Source of the DNA: CBDVBZ01 sp965372355
Lineage (GTDB): Bacteria; Krumholzibacteriota; Krumholzibacteriia; WVZY01
Assembly (NCBI GenBank): GCA_965372355.1
Contig: CBDVBZ010000011.1
Span: forward strand, 1-41,535
DNA: 41,535 nt
Direction: 5' to 3'
The translations under genes and the position numbers were made by a program. Positions 1 to 8,091 of the stretch are shown piece by piece. The first letter of the stretch is position 1, and every line of letters starts with the position of its first letter. The notes beneath the pieces are model-generated. The model was not told the DNA's origin and searched no databases. It saw only the letters and a program-made list of their open reading frames with translations.

Positions 1-2
1 AG

Positions 3-128
3 CCGTTTACGAGAGGCGGTCCCAATACGGCGTCGAACTTAAGGCTCCTCTGCGCGAAGCACAACCGACTGGCTGCTGAAGAGGTGTTTGGTGAGGATTT
101 CGCGAAGGGCTTCCGTCCGCGAGAATAG
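3..128 (+). CDS. HNH endonuclease, C-terminal fragment (cut by window edge)
   Basis: Reading from base 3, 41 codons stay open to a TAG at 126-128. The peptide carries the second half of an HNH nuclease fold: a GG turn, then the motif NLRLLCAKHNRLAAEEVFG. In this family the Asn, the Cys and the His-Asn pair form the end of the metal-binding beta-beta-alpha unit, and AAE..FG is a common C-terminal ending. The first His of the fold and everything before it lie outside the window, so neither the full length nor the activity can be judged. It is the only clearly coding sequence in the first 850 bases and is on the opposite strand to the main gene block. Repetitive DNA follows it directly. Confidence 0.75.
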   Translation, partial: PFTRGGPNTASNLRLLCAKHNRLAAEEVFGEDFAKGFRPRE

Positions 129-169
129 ACGGGATGCGGCGGTCCGAACTCGGGGCCAAACGGCGATGG

Positions 170-306
170 GAGTGCCGCGCGCACAGGTGCGAGGAAGAGC
201 CCGGTTAACGGAGCAAAGCGAGCGTCGCGCGCGCGGGTGCGAGGGAGTGTCCCGTTAACGGAGCAAAGCGAGTGCCGCACGTGGGTGCGAGAAAGCGCTT
301 CCGCGG
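170..306. repeat. 50-bp direct repeat, about 2.6 copies
   Basis: Two adjacent 50-bp units (170-219 and 220-269) share the pattern GAGNGNCGCGCGC...GGTGCGAGG...GTTAACGGAGCAAAGC. A third, truncated and diverged unit starts at 270 and fades by about 306. The shared block GTTAACGGAGCAAAGCGAG is identical in the first two units. The repeats begin shortly after the HNH fragment stops. No open frame that looks like protein runs through them. Function unknown. Confidence 0.8.
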
Positions 307-344
307 GCGCGGCAACCGACGCCGGGGCGTGAAAATCGCACCTC

Positions 345-379
345 AATATCTGATCACTCCCACCGGTGGGAGCGATATT
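345..379. repeat. Perfect 16-bp palindrome with flanking inverted arms
   Basis: CTCCCACC at 357-364 is followed directly by its reverse complement GGTGGGAG at 365-372. Outer arms AATATC (345-350) and GATATT (374-379) extend the symmetry. It could form a cruciform or an RNA hairpin, or be a protein-binding operator. There is no adjacent T-run to make it an intrinsic terminator. It lies in gene-poor DNA, with no identified gene to regulate except possibly the small ORF at 496-609. Confidence 0.6.
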
Positions 380-495
380 ATGTTAACCAACGTCAAAAAG
401 GGGATCAATAACGGAGAGTATAGGAGCGAAGCGGGCGACGGGCTGTGGAGCCATCCCGAGGGGGGTTCGGGGACATCGCCCGCTTCGACAGAAAC

Positions 496-609
496 TTACG
501 CCGGAATCATCTTACTCCAGATCCCAAACATCCCCATGATCATGTCACCGGTGTGACCGCGGACGGCGATCGGCCGATTCCAGCCAAAGAGGATACCGTT
601 GGGTCCCAT
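496..609 (-). CDS. Possible 37-residue ORF, perhaps a gene remnant
   Basis: An ATG at 607-609 is preceded, with an 8-base spacer, by AGGAG (618-622 on the complementary strand). It opens 37 codons ending in TAA. The peptide starts MGPNGILFGWNRPIAVRGH and ends IWSKMIPA. The opening resembles the N-terminus of small proteins of the form ILFGWNRPI.GRE seen in environmental genomes, so this may be the start of a longer gene that lost its 3' part. That resemblance is from memory and is weak. It is the only ORF in the 129-851 gap with a credible ribosome-binding site. Confidence 0.3.
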   Translation of the reverse strand: MGPNGILFGWNRPIAVRGHTGDMIMGMFGIWSKMIPA

Positions 610-691
610 CGGAGAGACTCCTGTCACAATTGAGAATTATCAAAGCCCTGATGCCAGGGAGTGGGTGCGTTAGTATACCCCCGTCGACGCG

Positions 692-713
692 GGTGTTTCA
701 AGTATGAAACACC
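692..713. repeat. 9-bp inverted repeat, parS-like hairpin
   Basis: GGTGTTTCA (692-700), AGTA, then TGAAACACC (705-713) forms a perfect 9-bp stem with a 4-base loop. It contains both half-sites of the ParB target parS (TGTTTCA and TGAAACA). Canonical parS has a 2-base centre (CG) and this site has 4 bases, so it is not a standard parS. It sits at the outer end of the 40-bp tandem repeats downstream of the kinase stop, and could equally be a transcript-end hairpin. Confidence 0.55.
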
Positions 714-862
714 GCAAGGGGGCTAAATCGCTACGCCGGGCGTATCAAACATCGCGGGGGACCTAAATACCCTGCGCCGGGCGTATCAAACATCGCGCGC
801 GAGGTAAATCGCCACGCGGGGCGTATGAAATATCGCAAGGGGCCTAAAACCCTACGCCGAGC
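702..862. repeat. Four 40-41-bp tandem repeats running into the kinase stop codon
   Basis: Four units start at 702, 742, 783 and 823, each beginning GTATSAAA(C/T)A and containing CTAAAT/CTAAAA and a CGCC..GC end (for example CTACGCCGGGC). The last unit ends at about 862 and includes the final codons and the stop codon (852-854) of the kinase gene. The array thus looks like outward duplication of the gene's own 3' end and trailer. No open frame suggests that the repeats themselves are translated. Confidence 0.8.
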
Positions 863-3800
863 GCAGGTAGAGGGTGGCCTCGACGCCCCGGCCGCCTTCG
901 AGGTTGGCCACGACGACATCGCCTCCCATCTCACGGGAGAGACTGCGGCAGATGGCCAGCCCCAGACCGGTGCCGGTCGTCTTTGTGGAGAAATACGGTT
1001 CGAACAGCTTGTGTCTCACGTCATCACTCAACCCCGGTCCCGTATCCAGGAACGAAATACTGATCTGCTGTTGCCCTTCGCGTTCCCTTTCCGAGCACAT
1101 GATGTCCAACTGTCCGCCACCGGTCATCGCTTCCATCGCATTCTCGATCAAGTTCGTGCAGATCTTTCGAAACGCTTCCGCATCATATTCCGCCGTCAGG
1201 CCGCTGTCTGAGCAGTGGATGCAAATCTCGATACCCGATGTGTTCTTTCTGTACGGGGAAACGATTTCCACGAGCTGCGGGAGTATCTTCCGCGAAGCGA
1301 GTTGAAGATGCTGCAGACGGCCAAAACTCGAGAACTCGCTCGCAATGTGTCTGAGCACTTCGACCTGTTTGATGATGGTTTCGGCGCTCTCCTTGAAGAT
1401 CGTGCTGAAATCCTCCGCCTTCTCCTCGTGCGCCCTCACCATGAACTGCGTCGAGAGCTTGATGGGAGTCAGGGGGTTCTTGATTTCATGCGCGATCTGG
1501 CGGGCCATCTCAACCCAGGCGGAGAGTTTTTTGGAGCTGATGAGCTCGGTGAGATCTTCGAAGACGTACACGGTGCCCATATACCGGCCATCTGTGCTCA
1601 GTTTGGTCTTCATGCATTTGATCGTTCGTGGTCCCCCTTCCATAGTGATTTCGACTTCGGAAGAAACGAACGGCTCTTCATCCTCGGATCGTTTCGCAAG
1701 CAACGAGAAGAACTGAGGCGCCACGGCACTGTCCGCGAGTTCAGCGCCGCTCTTCCCCATCAACTCGGCACTCTCGATGTTCAAGATACGCGCGGCGGCG
1801 TCGTTAACTGCGCGGATGCGGTCGTCGGCATCCATACTGATGACACCGGTCCCGATGTTGGCAAGGATGACCTCGAGATACCGCCGGCGTTCTTCGAGGG
1901 CCGTCAGTGATCTGGACAGCTGATCCGTCATCTCGTTGAACGCCTCGACAACGGTACCGATTTCGTCACGCGCCTTCAATGGCAGCTTAAAAGTGAGATC
2001 TCCACGGGAGATCCGCTTGGTTCCTTCCAACAGACTCTTGAGCGGTTCAAAAATGCCTCGGGCGAGTAGAAGCCCGAGCCCCATGGTCGCGGCCGAGAGC
2101 AGTGCGAAGATACTCAGAACGATAGACGTCGTCTTCTGGATCTCGACGTGATAGGACTCGGGCGCGAAGAGCAGCGGCAGACCAATCGCCGCGTTCTCGC
2201 CGGGGCGGGAGGTTTGAACCGGCAGGTATGCAACCTCGTACGTATAACGGCCCGCCTGCTCGGTGACGAGCGATTCGTCAACATGCATCAGCGACACTTT
2301 TACGAATGCGCTGGCGTCCATCATCGAGCTGATAAACCCGCCGAACAACAAACCCTCGCGACTCGTTGCGATCAGCTCTCCCCGGTCGTACACATTGACG
2401 TCCGCGCCGACCTGATCGGCAATCTCACCGAGAAGCTCACCATCCAGCCGCCTTGCATAGTAAAGAACAAATGTTTTCAACTCTTTGCCGATAACAACAC
2501 TAAAAGGCTGACTGAAAGCCGCCAGGTATGGGTCTCCATAGGACTGATCGACAAACACCTGATCGGCCTCGAATCGACCGAGGAGCTCTCCCACATCCCA
2601 CGCTGCCATTGTTGCGCCCTCTTGGGCGGGTCGTTCGTCGCCCCCACCGACCGCGGCATCGCCCTCCGGCCGCTCTTCATCAATACCGACCTCGGTGTAA
2701 GCATCCTCAGGACCACCGGCACGAGCGAACACCCGCACCAGGCGGCTCCTGTCCCACCGCCCGAATCTGGAGACACTGCCCGTCACCAGCATGCGAGGAT
2801 CCGTCTGGTCGAGTAGATAATCCATCTCACCAAGAAGCACGTTGCTCAGGGACTTCTGCGCGCTGAACGCCTTGGTGAGTGCTTCCTTCTTGTTTTCCTG
2901 GATAAATCGGTCCTTGATAAGACGTATCGAGAACACACCGAGAATGATGGATGGCAGAAGTGCAATGATCAAGAAAGACGCCAGCAGTTTTTGCTGAAAG
3001 CCAAGCTGTCGTCCCGGAGTCAGCGTGGGTAACACCTGTTGCAGAAACGGCAGGCTCTTCAGCAGGATAATGAGGATGATGATGCCCACCGCGAAGAAGA
3101 AGTACAGCGACAGGATGGTCGACCAGCGCAAGATGTGCTGCAGTGGTCTCGGTACGGGGAAACCCGCCAGCAAATAGCTCCCGGGCTGATCTCCCTCTTG
3201 CACGAGATACCGGTACGGTGCACCCGCCGTCTCGAGGAGCGGCCACTCGAGACCGAGCGCCTTCTCGAACTCCGCCTGCGGAAAAGCAAACCCAACGGGC
3301 AGGACGTCGGAGGAGCTCTCGAGAACGCGAGTACCCCGTAGTCGCGCGAGCAACAGTGCCTCGGTTTCCTCCAGTCTGGGTTCGATGCCCCCTTCCTGAA
3401 CGTTGCGCAGCACTTCCGGTGTTTGCGGTCCGGTTCTCGCCGCCCACGCGAGGCTTTCAAAAAAGAAAGGGATATCGACAACGATCTTGCCGACACCGGA
3501 TGGCACGCCTTGCATGCCCCTCGAGAAATCGCCGATGTTGACGATGCCACGATAGAAACGGACGATCCCCCGGGCGGTGCCCGTCGTCAGGTCGAGCACG
3601 ACCCACTCCTGCGCCGAACCCGTCTCGAGGCGCTCGGTCGCTTCCGAGACCCGAACTCGATACGGCATCTCGACCGAGAAGCGACTGACCAGGCTGTCCT
3701 GGGCGTCGAACACGTGTATCGCGCTGCTATAACCAAGGAGACTCAACGAGCTCCCCGCCCACAAATCGAACGCCAGCCGCTGGAGATTGGGAGAGTAAGG

Positions 3801-5876
3801 TTTTGACAACCCCTGACGAATGGTGTTGTCCTGCGAAAACTTCTCCAAGACGTCTTCCAGTATGAATACCTTCCAATTGTCCGCGGGGTGAGTCAGTTCC
3901 GTGACGCGTTCCTGGACAAACGCTTGCTTTAACACCTGGTAGTCTTCGTTCAAAAACACATACGCAGCTAACGATACGACCACAACAAAGCTGAAAGCGA
4001 CGAGCACAATTGCAACGAGATCCTCCCTCTGGACGATCCGGGGTGCAAAGACAATGAAAAGCAATAAAAACGGCAGAAGCAGCGCAAAGTCCCATCTCCC
4101 GGCCAGCGCCGACAGAATCAGGATCCCAACCGCCGCGGTCAGTGAGGTTTCGATCGTATCACGCCGGTTACCGAGCCGGTACACACCCCAGATGAGTATC
4201 ATTCCCGCGAGAAAAATCCCCGCCAGCATCAGGAACGTGCTCAGATGTAATACCACTGCGTGGGATTTGAGCAAACGCATCGTTTCCCCGACGAGCCGCG
4301 GGTTTGCGTTGATGACAACGCTCTTGACGAACCGGCTCGCCAGCTCAAAGGTGCCATACAGAATCGCCGCCGCAAGAAGTCCCTTGAGAAGGAACAACAC
4401 CCTCGATCGTTCGCCCACGCCGCCGGGTTGTCTCTTGATCGACTCCCGGGTGATTTTGAGAACTCCGTATATCGCCACCACAAAGAACACTGCCGTGATC
4501 AACAGGTCCCCGGCACTTCTCATGAGCCCGTGAAGGATCGGCGTTGCGTATATCGCGGGATCAAAGAGTTTGGTTCGAGGATCGATCACAGAGGGGAGAA
4601 ACCATACCGCCCAATATCGAAGAAACACAAAGACCCCGACGAGGTAGATCGCCTTAACCAACCCGAGGGGGCCGGAAAGCCGTCGCGGGTACAGTTTTAA
4701 CGAGAGAACAAAGAAGACCAGGAGCGCCAGTACGGTCAGGGTGCTGGTAAGAACACGATAGCGCGACTGATAGCTGTCGAGGAAATAGCGAAACGGCCGA
4801 CTGATTACCGTAACGGTGAACAACGGATTGCCGAAGTTGCTGTGAACCAGGGCCCGCCCGTTCAGTCCGGTGTTTTCATCGCCGCCGATTTCACCGACCG
4901 GTCTGATAATTGCCGGGAATGTCTCGTAGGCGAGGAGCGGCTCTCCGTGCTGCGCGCGGTCGGCCGATGCTTTTTGCCGGCGACCGACCCGGCGCTCTTG
5001 TTTGATGAGCGCGGCCCTGTACGTTTCGAGCGCGCCAGGCAGATTCGGCGGCGTCGGCGTGTAGTCGAAGCGAACATCGGCAGCCGTCGCCGGCACGATG
5101 TCGTCGGCAAAGCTCGAGCTTTTGAGAAACTTGTTGCTGACCCTGTAGTTTACTTCGAGAGGCATATCGACGATTACGGTCGCCGCGATCCCGCCCGATC
5201 CGTCCTCAACCGGTATGATGTGTGTCAGAATCTGGTAGAGAGACACCTGGCGGGAGTACACGAGGTTCTTGCCGCTCGATACGAAACGGGAATCCTGTGG
5301 AAAGAGACGTTGCGGCCATCCGGCCCAGGCCAGTCGATCGTTCTCGCTGAACAGCTGAATACCGATTTCTGTGCCCGGTGGCAGTCGACCGCTACCGGTG
5401 ATCCGCTTCGCCTGGGCCTCCAGCAACCGGAAAGCCTCGAGCCGAAATCCCAGCGAGTCCTCCGGCGAGACCGGGCGGTTCTCGAGAACAAACCCGGTTA
5501 CCTCATCACCGATGGCCGTTGAGAACTCCTGAAGCCTCTGCACACGCTCCCCAACCGCGCGCAACGTCGACACGATCGCCCGAGATTCGTTTCTGCGCCA
5601 GAGCTCTTCAATGCTTTTCGTGTCACGGTGAACCGCTACCAGCGAGATACCGGCAAAGAGCGTCAGCGAGCTGGCAACGATGACAGCGGCGCGCACGAAT
5701 GACCACCGTCGTCCGAGAAGCACGAGCGCCAGCGCGACGACCGACAGTACGATGGATGCCCATGGGGTTATGCGCGACAGTGCGGCGTGGGAGGCGAACT
5801 GCTCCGCGAACAGCAACGCAACACTGCCGAGGGACAGAAGAATTGCGATTCCAAGCTTATCGATTGGCTTCTTCAT
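852..5876 (-). CDS. Very large NtrY-like membrane sensor histidine kinase
   Basis: About 1,674 residues, against roughly 700-750 for ordinary NtrY. From the N-terminus there are three membrane helices within the first 80 residues and an extracytoplasmic region to about 370. A block of roughly eight helices reaches about 645, followed by a second extracytoplasmic region to about 945 and two helices. A third extracytoplasmic region runs to about 1275, followed by a final helix. The cytoplasmic part has HAMP (about 1300-1355), PAS (1365-1440), HisKA with phospho-acceptor His in QIAHEIKNPLTPIKLS (His 1463, codon 1488-1490) and HATPase_c with NLIENAMEAM, DTGPGLS, LFEPYFSTK and TGLGLAI. All kinase boxes are intact. 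ATG 5876 is used; a TTG 11 codons upstream is possible. The gene follows the DUF4783 gene. NtrY kinases usually act through sigma-54 activators of the NtrX type; none is in the window. Confidence 0.9.
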   Translation of the reverse strand: MKKPIDKLGIAILLSLGSVALLFAEQFASHAALSRITPWASIVLSVVALALVLLGRRWSFVRAAVIVASSLTLFAGISLVAVHRDTKSIEELWRRNESRAIVSTLRAVGERVQRLQEFSTAIGDEVTGFVLENRPVSPEDSLGFRLEAFRLLEAQAKRITGSGRLPPGTEIGIQLFSENDRLAWAGWPQRLFPQDSRFVSSGKNLVYSRQVSLYQILTHIIPVEDGSGGIAATVIVDMPLEVNYRVSNKFLKSSSFADDIVPATAADVRFDYTPTPPNLPGALETYRAALIKQERRVGRRQKASADRAQHGEPLLAYETFPAIIRPVGEIGGDENTGLNGRALVHSNFGNPLFTVTVISRPFRYFLDSYQSRYRVLTSTLTVLALLVFFVLSLKLYPRRLSGPLGLVKAIYLVGVFVFLRYWAVWFLPSVIDPRTKLFDPAIYATPILHGLMRSAGDLLITAVFFVVAIYGVLKITRESIKRQPGGVGERSRVLFLLKGLLAAAILYGTFELASRFVKSVVINANPRLVGETMRLLKSHAVVLHLSTFLMLAGIFLAGMILIWGVYRLGNRRDTIETSLTAAVGILILSALAGRWDFALLLPFLLLFIVFAPRIVQREDLVAIVLVAFSFVVVVSLAAYVFLNEDYQVLKQAFVQERVTELTHPADNWKVFILEDVLEKFSQDNTIRQGLSKPYSPNLQRLAFDLWAGSSLSLLGYSSAIHVFDAQDSLVSRFSVEMPYRVRVSEATERLETGSAQEWVVLDLTTGTARGIVRFYRGIVNIGDFSRGMQGVPSGVGKIVVDIPFFFESLAWAARTGPQTPEVLRNVQEGGIEPRLEETEALLLARLRGTRVLESSSDVLPVGFAFPQAEFEKALGLEWPLLETAGAPYRYLVQEGDQPGSYLLAGFPVPRPLQHILRWSTILSLYFFFAVGIIILIILLKSLPFLQQVLPTLTPGRQLGFQQKLLASFLIIALLPSIILGVFSIRLIKDRFIQENKKEALTKAFSAQKSLSNVLLGEMDYLLDQTDPRMLVTGSVSRFGRWDRSRLVRVFARAGGPEDAYTEVGIDEERPEGDAAVGGGDERPAQEGATMAAWDVGELLGRFEADQVFVDQSYGDPYLAAFSQPFSVVIGKELKTFVLYYARRLDGELLGEIADQVGADVNVYDRGELIATSREGLLFGGFISSMMDASAFVKVSLMHVDESLVTEQAGRYTYEVAYLPVQTSRPGENAAIGLPLLFAPESYHVEIQKTTSIVLSIFALLSAATMGLGLLLARGIFEPLKSLLEGTKRISRGDLTFKLPLKARDEIGTVVEAFNEMTDQLSRSLTALEERRRYLEVILANIGTGVISMDADDRIRAVNDAAARILNIESAELMGKSGAELADSAVAPQFFSLLAKRSEDEEPFVSSEVEITMEGGPRTIKCMKTKLSTDGRYMGTVYVFEDLTELISSKKLSAWVEMARQIAHEIKNPLTPIKLSTQFMVRAHEEKAEDFSTIFKESAETIIKQVEVLRHIASEFSSFGRLQHLQLASRKILPQLVEIVSPYRKNTSGIEICIHCSDSGLTAEYDAEAFRKICTNLIENAMEAMTGGGQLDIMCSEREREGQQQISISFLDTGPGLSDDVRHKLFEPYFSTKTTGTGLGLAICRSLSREMGGDVVVANLEGGRGVEATLYLRSA

Positions 5877-5957
5877 GCTTTGCAAGTGCCGATCAACGAC
5901 TTCCTTCAAAACATGATAGCAGAAAGGGGGTCGGAACGGGTGTCATGGAGACGGCAA

Positions 5958-6494
5958 TCAGCGAACCGACTTGACCTCACTGATTACCCATAGATCGTTT
6001 TCCAGCTGCAGGGAAACATAAATCTTGTCTTCGAACAGTCTACCGTCATCGTTTCGCTTGTACGTCCGTTCGGCCACCGCAAACACCTTGCCTCGATCGT
6101 CCGAGACATACCGGTACTGGACGAACTCGAATTTCTTGGTGATCGTGTACTTGAAGAGATCCTTGAAGAGGTAGTGGCTCTGGTTCTTGCTGAACGCCCC
6201 ACCGGTGGGGCCGATCCCCTCGATGGCGATGGCGACCTTGCCCTTGCCGTAGTGCTGGAGAATCTGATCGACATTCTCCTTCTTCCAGGCCTCCTCGATG
6301 TCGGCGAAGACCCCGATCGGGCCCAGCGTATCGGCGCGCTCGGGCACCGGCTCAACAGTCTCGCTGGAATCCTTGGAGTCCTGGGAGACCACGCGAGGCC
6401 CACCCGATCGGCCAGCGGCGGCTGACTCAGCACCAACGCCGCACAACCATCCGTGCAAGCACACCAGGAGTCCAATTAGAAATGCAGTTCTCAT
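5958..6494 (-). CDS. Secreted DUF4783-like protein
   Basis: A 178-residue protein with an N-terminal signal peptide (MRTAFLIGLLVCLHGWLCGV) and a Ser/Glu-rich linker to about residue 55. A compact domain follows (IGVFADIEEAWKKENVDQIL ... YTITKKFEFVQYRYVSDDRGKV ... LWVISEVKSVR). It matches the layout of DUF4783, an NTF2-like secreted domain known mainly from Bacteroidetes. It is the first gene after a sigma-54-type promoter and precedes the large sensor kinase by about 80 bases, so the two are probably co-transcribed. A role as periplasmic partner of the kinase is only inferred from position. No good Shine-Dalgarno precedes the ATG. Confidence 0.75.
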   Translation of the reverse strand: MRTAFLIGLLVCLHGWLCGVGAESAAAGRSGGPRVVSQDSKDSSETVEPVPERADTLGPIGVFADIEEAWKKENVDQILQHYGKGKVAIAIEGIGPTGGAFSKNQSHYLFKDLFKYTITKKFEFVQYRYVSDDRGKVFAVAERTYKRNDDGRLFEDKIYVSLQLENDLWVISEVKSVR

Positions 6495-6527
6495 GATGGT
6501 ACGGTCAAGGGGAATCAGTAGAGTAGC

Positions 6528-6542
6528 GCAAGCTCCGTGCCA
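6528..6542 (-). promoter_or_regulatory. Sigma-54-type (-24/-12) promoter
   Basis: On the minus strand TGGCAC (6542-6537), five bases (GGAGC), then TTGC (6531-6528) reproduces the sigma-54 consensus TGGCAC-N5-TTGC. There are exactly 10 bases between the invariant GG and GC. Transcription would begin about 20 bases before the ATG of the DUF4783 gene. AT-rich DNA lies directly upstream (about 6545-6570). The downstream operon contains an NtrY-like kinase, whose family works with sigma-54 activators; this supports the assignment. Confidence 0.7.
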
Positions 6543-6634
6543 TCGTGATTTTATTAGAAATAAATAAGTTACGCGATTCGACGGGGCTCCAACTGTCCCC
6601 TATCCAGGACTCATGTGTAGCAAAAAGAGGTCAT

Positions 6635-7150
6635 TCACGGCCATGTTGTCACGATTATGATCCACAGCACCACGCATCCGACCGAGAGTTTGGCTGCGGC
6701 GGCCAGCATCCTTCCGACAAAGGACCAGAAGCCGATTCGCATGGCGGGCTCGAGTTGGCGCTGCTTGGCGAATTCGCCGACAACGGCCCCGAGGAAAGCA
6801 CCCACAAAGCCAAACACGACGCTTCCAAACGGCGGTGCGACGCCGGCCCCGAAGATGACTCCGGCGAAGCCCCCCAGCACGGACCCGGCGACACCCCACC
6901 ACGTGCCCCCCCGACGCACGACGACCACGGCACCAAGAGTGCTTTCGATCACCTCTCCCAGAGTGGCCAGCCCCACGCATATCAGCAGATAGCCCCAGGT
7001 CATGGCTGAGAACCTCGAGATGAGCGCCACAGACACGGCAACACCCACGAGGATCCAGTTGCCCGGAAACCCAAGAGCGGTCGAGAGCCATACGACGGTC
7101 AGAACAATGTAGAGGAGAACAAAAAGAATCTGATATATGAGGGTTTCCAC
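6635..7150 (-). CDS. DUF456 family inner-membrane protein
   Basis: 171 residues made almost entirely of hydrophobic helices (about five), with Gly-rich stretches such as LGGFAGVIFGAGVAPPFGSVV and the early motif ALGFPGNWILVG. This is the hallmark layout of DUF456, a membrane family of unknown function whose glycine-zipper repeats are conserved. The start is GTG. The stop codon of secF is only 13 bases upstream, so it is the distal gene of a secD-secF-DUF456 unit. Nothing in the sequence indicates substrate or partner. Confidence 0.85.
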   Translation of the reverse strand: METLIYQILFVLLYIVLTVVWLSTALGFPGNWILVGVAVSVALISRFSAMTWGYLLICVGLATLGEVIESTLGAVVVVRRGGTWWGVAGSVLGGFAGVIFGAGVAPPFGSVVFGFVGAFLGAVVGEFAKQRQLEPAMRIGFWSFVGRMLAAAAKLSVGCVVLWIIIVTTWP

Positions 7151-7163
7151 GGCGGACGCCGGA

Positions 7164-8081
7164 TTACTTCTTTCGTTTTTTCCGCCGCACTTGCCAGGCT
7201 TCCCATTCGACGAGCACCGGGCTCGCGACGAAGATCGAGGAGTACGTACCCACGATCACCCCAACGAGAAGCGTCAGGGCGAAATCACGGATCACCGGGC
7301 CGCCAAGAATGACCAGGCATAGCACGACGACGAGCGTCGTGAATGACGTGATGATGGTTCGGGAAAGCGTCTCGTTGATAGATCCGTTGACAACGTTCTC
7401 ATATCCCTCGCGTTTGCGGGACCGCAGGTTCTCTCGGATTCGGTCAAACACAACGATGGTGTCGTTTAGCGAGTACCCCACGACGGTGAGGATTCCGGCG
7501 ATGACGGGGATCGAGATCTCCCGGTTCGTCACCGAAAAGAACCCGAGAGTGATCAGCACGTCATGGATCAAGGCGATGATAGCCGCAATAGCAAAGCGAA
7601 ACTCGAATCGCCAGGAAATGTAGACGACGATACCGGCGAGCGAATAGATGATGGCCCAGAACGCCGCCGTCTTTAACTCACCACCGATCTTTGGCCCAAC
7701 AGACTCGACCCGACGAAGCCCGTCGGTGTCGTTAAAACTGTCCGCAAAATGCTCCCTCAGAGCCAGCGTGATTCTCTCGGATGCCTCCGCCGCTTCACCG
7801 ATGGATTTGACCTTGATCAGGATCTCTTCTTCGCTGCCAAAATTCGTTACCTCAGCCCCGGAAAACCCCGCGCGTTCCACAACCGCACGAACCTCTTCGA
7901 GCGCCACGGCCGGTTCGAACCGGACCTCGACAAGGGTGCCACCCGCAAAGTCAATACCCGTATTGAAACCCTTGTGAATCGCCACCGAGACGAGACCCAC
8001 CACGATCAACGCCAATGAGAGGATCATGGTCCGTCGCCGGACGGCAATGAAATTGATATGTGTTTCTTTTATCAGTCGCAT
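7164..8081 (-). CDS. secF: Protein translocase subunit SecF
   Basis: 305 residues. SecF pairs with SecD in the inner membrane and uses the proton gradient to pull exported proteins off the SecYEG channel on the periplasmic side. The first helix is followed by GFNTGIDFAGGTLVEVRFE, the typical P1-head entry. Six membrane segments are visible. The fourth-helix signature GYSLNDTIVVFDRIREN (about residues 205-221) contains the conserved Asp and Arg residues of the family. The Lys/Arg-rich tail (QVRRKKRKK) is cytoplasmic. It lies 10 bases downstream of secD and shares its promoter. Confidence 0.97.
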   Translation of the reverse strand: MRLIKETHINFIAVRRRTMILSLALIVVGLVSVAIHKGFNTGIDFAGGTLVEVRFEPAVALEEVRAVVERAGFSGAEVTNFGSEEEILIKVKSIGEAAEASERITLALREHFADSFNDTDGLRRVESVGPKIGGELKTAAFWAIIYSLAGIVVYISWRFEFRFAIAAIIALIHDVLITLGFFSVTNREISIPVIAGILTVVGYSLNDTIVVFDRIRENLRSRKREGYENVVNGSINETLSRTIITSFTTLVVVLCLVILGGPVIRDFALTLLVGVIVGTYSSIFVASPVLVEWEAWQVRRKKRKK

Positions 8082-8091
8082 CGAGATACCT

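Noticed and set aside
272..556. 94-codon plus-strand ORF in the repeat zone
   Set aside because: It starts inside the 50-bp repeat, has no Shine-Dalgarno and its composition is not protein-like.
170..862. CRISPR array
   Set aside because: The direct repeats are contiguous with no unique spacers of regular length, and no cas genes are present.
1215..1910. Long plus-strand ORFs antisense to the kinase and to many other genes
   Set aside because: High-GC DNA gives open antisense frames. None carries a recognisable motif, and all lie wholly across well-supported minus-strand genes.
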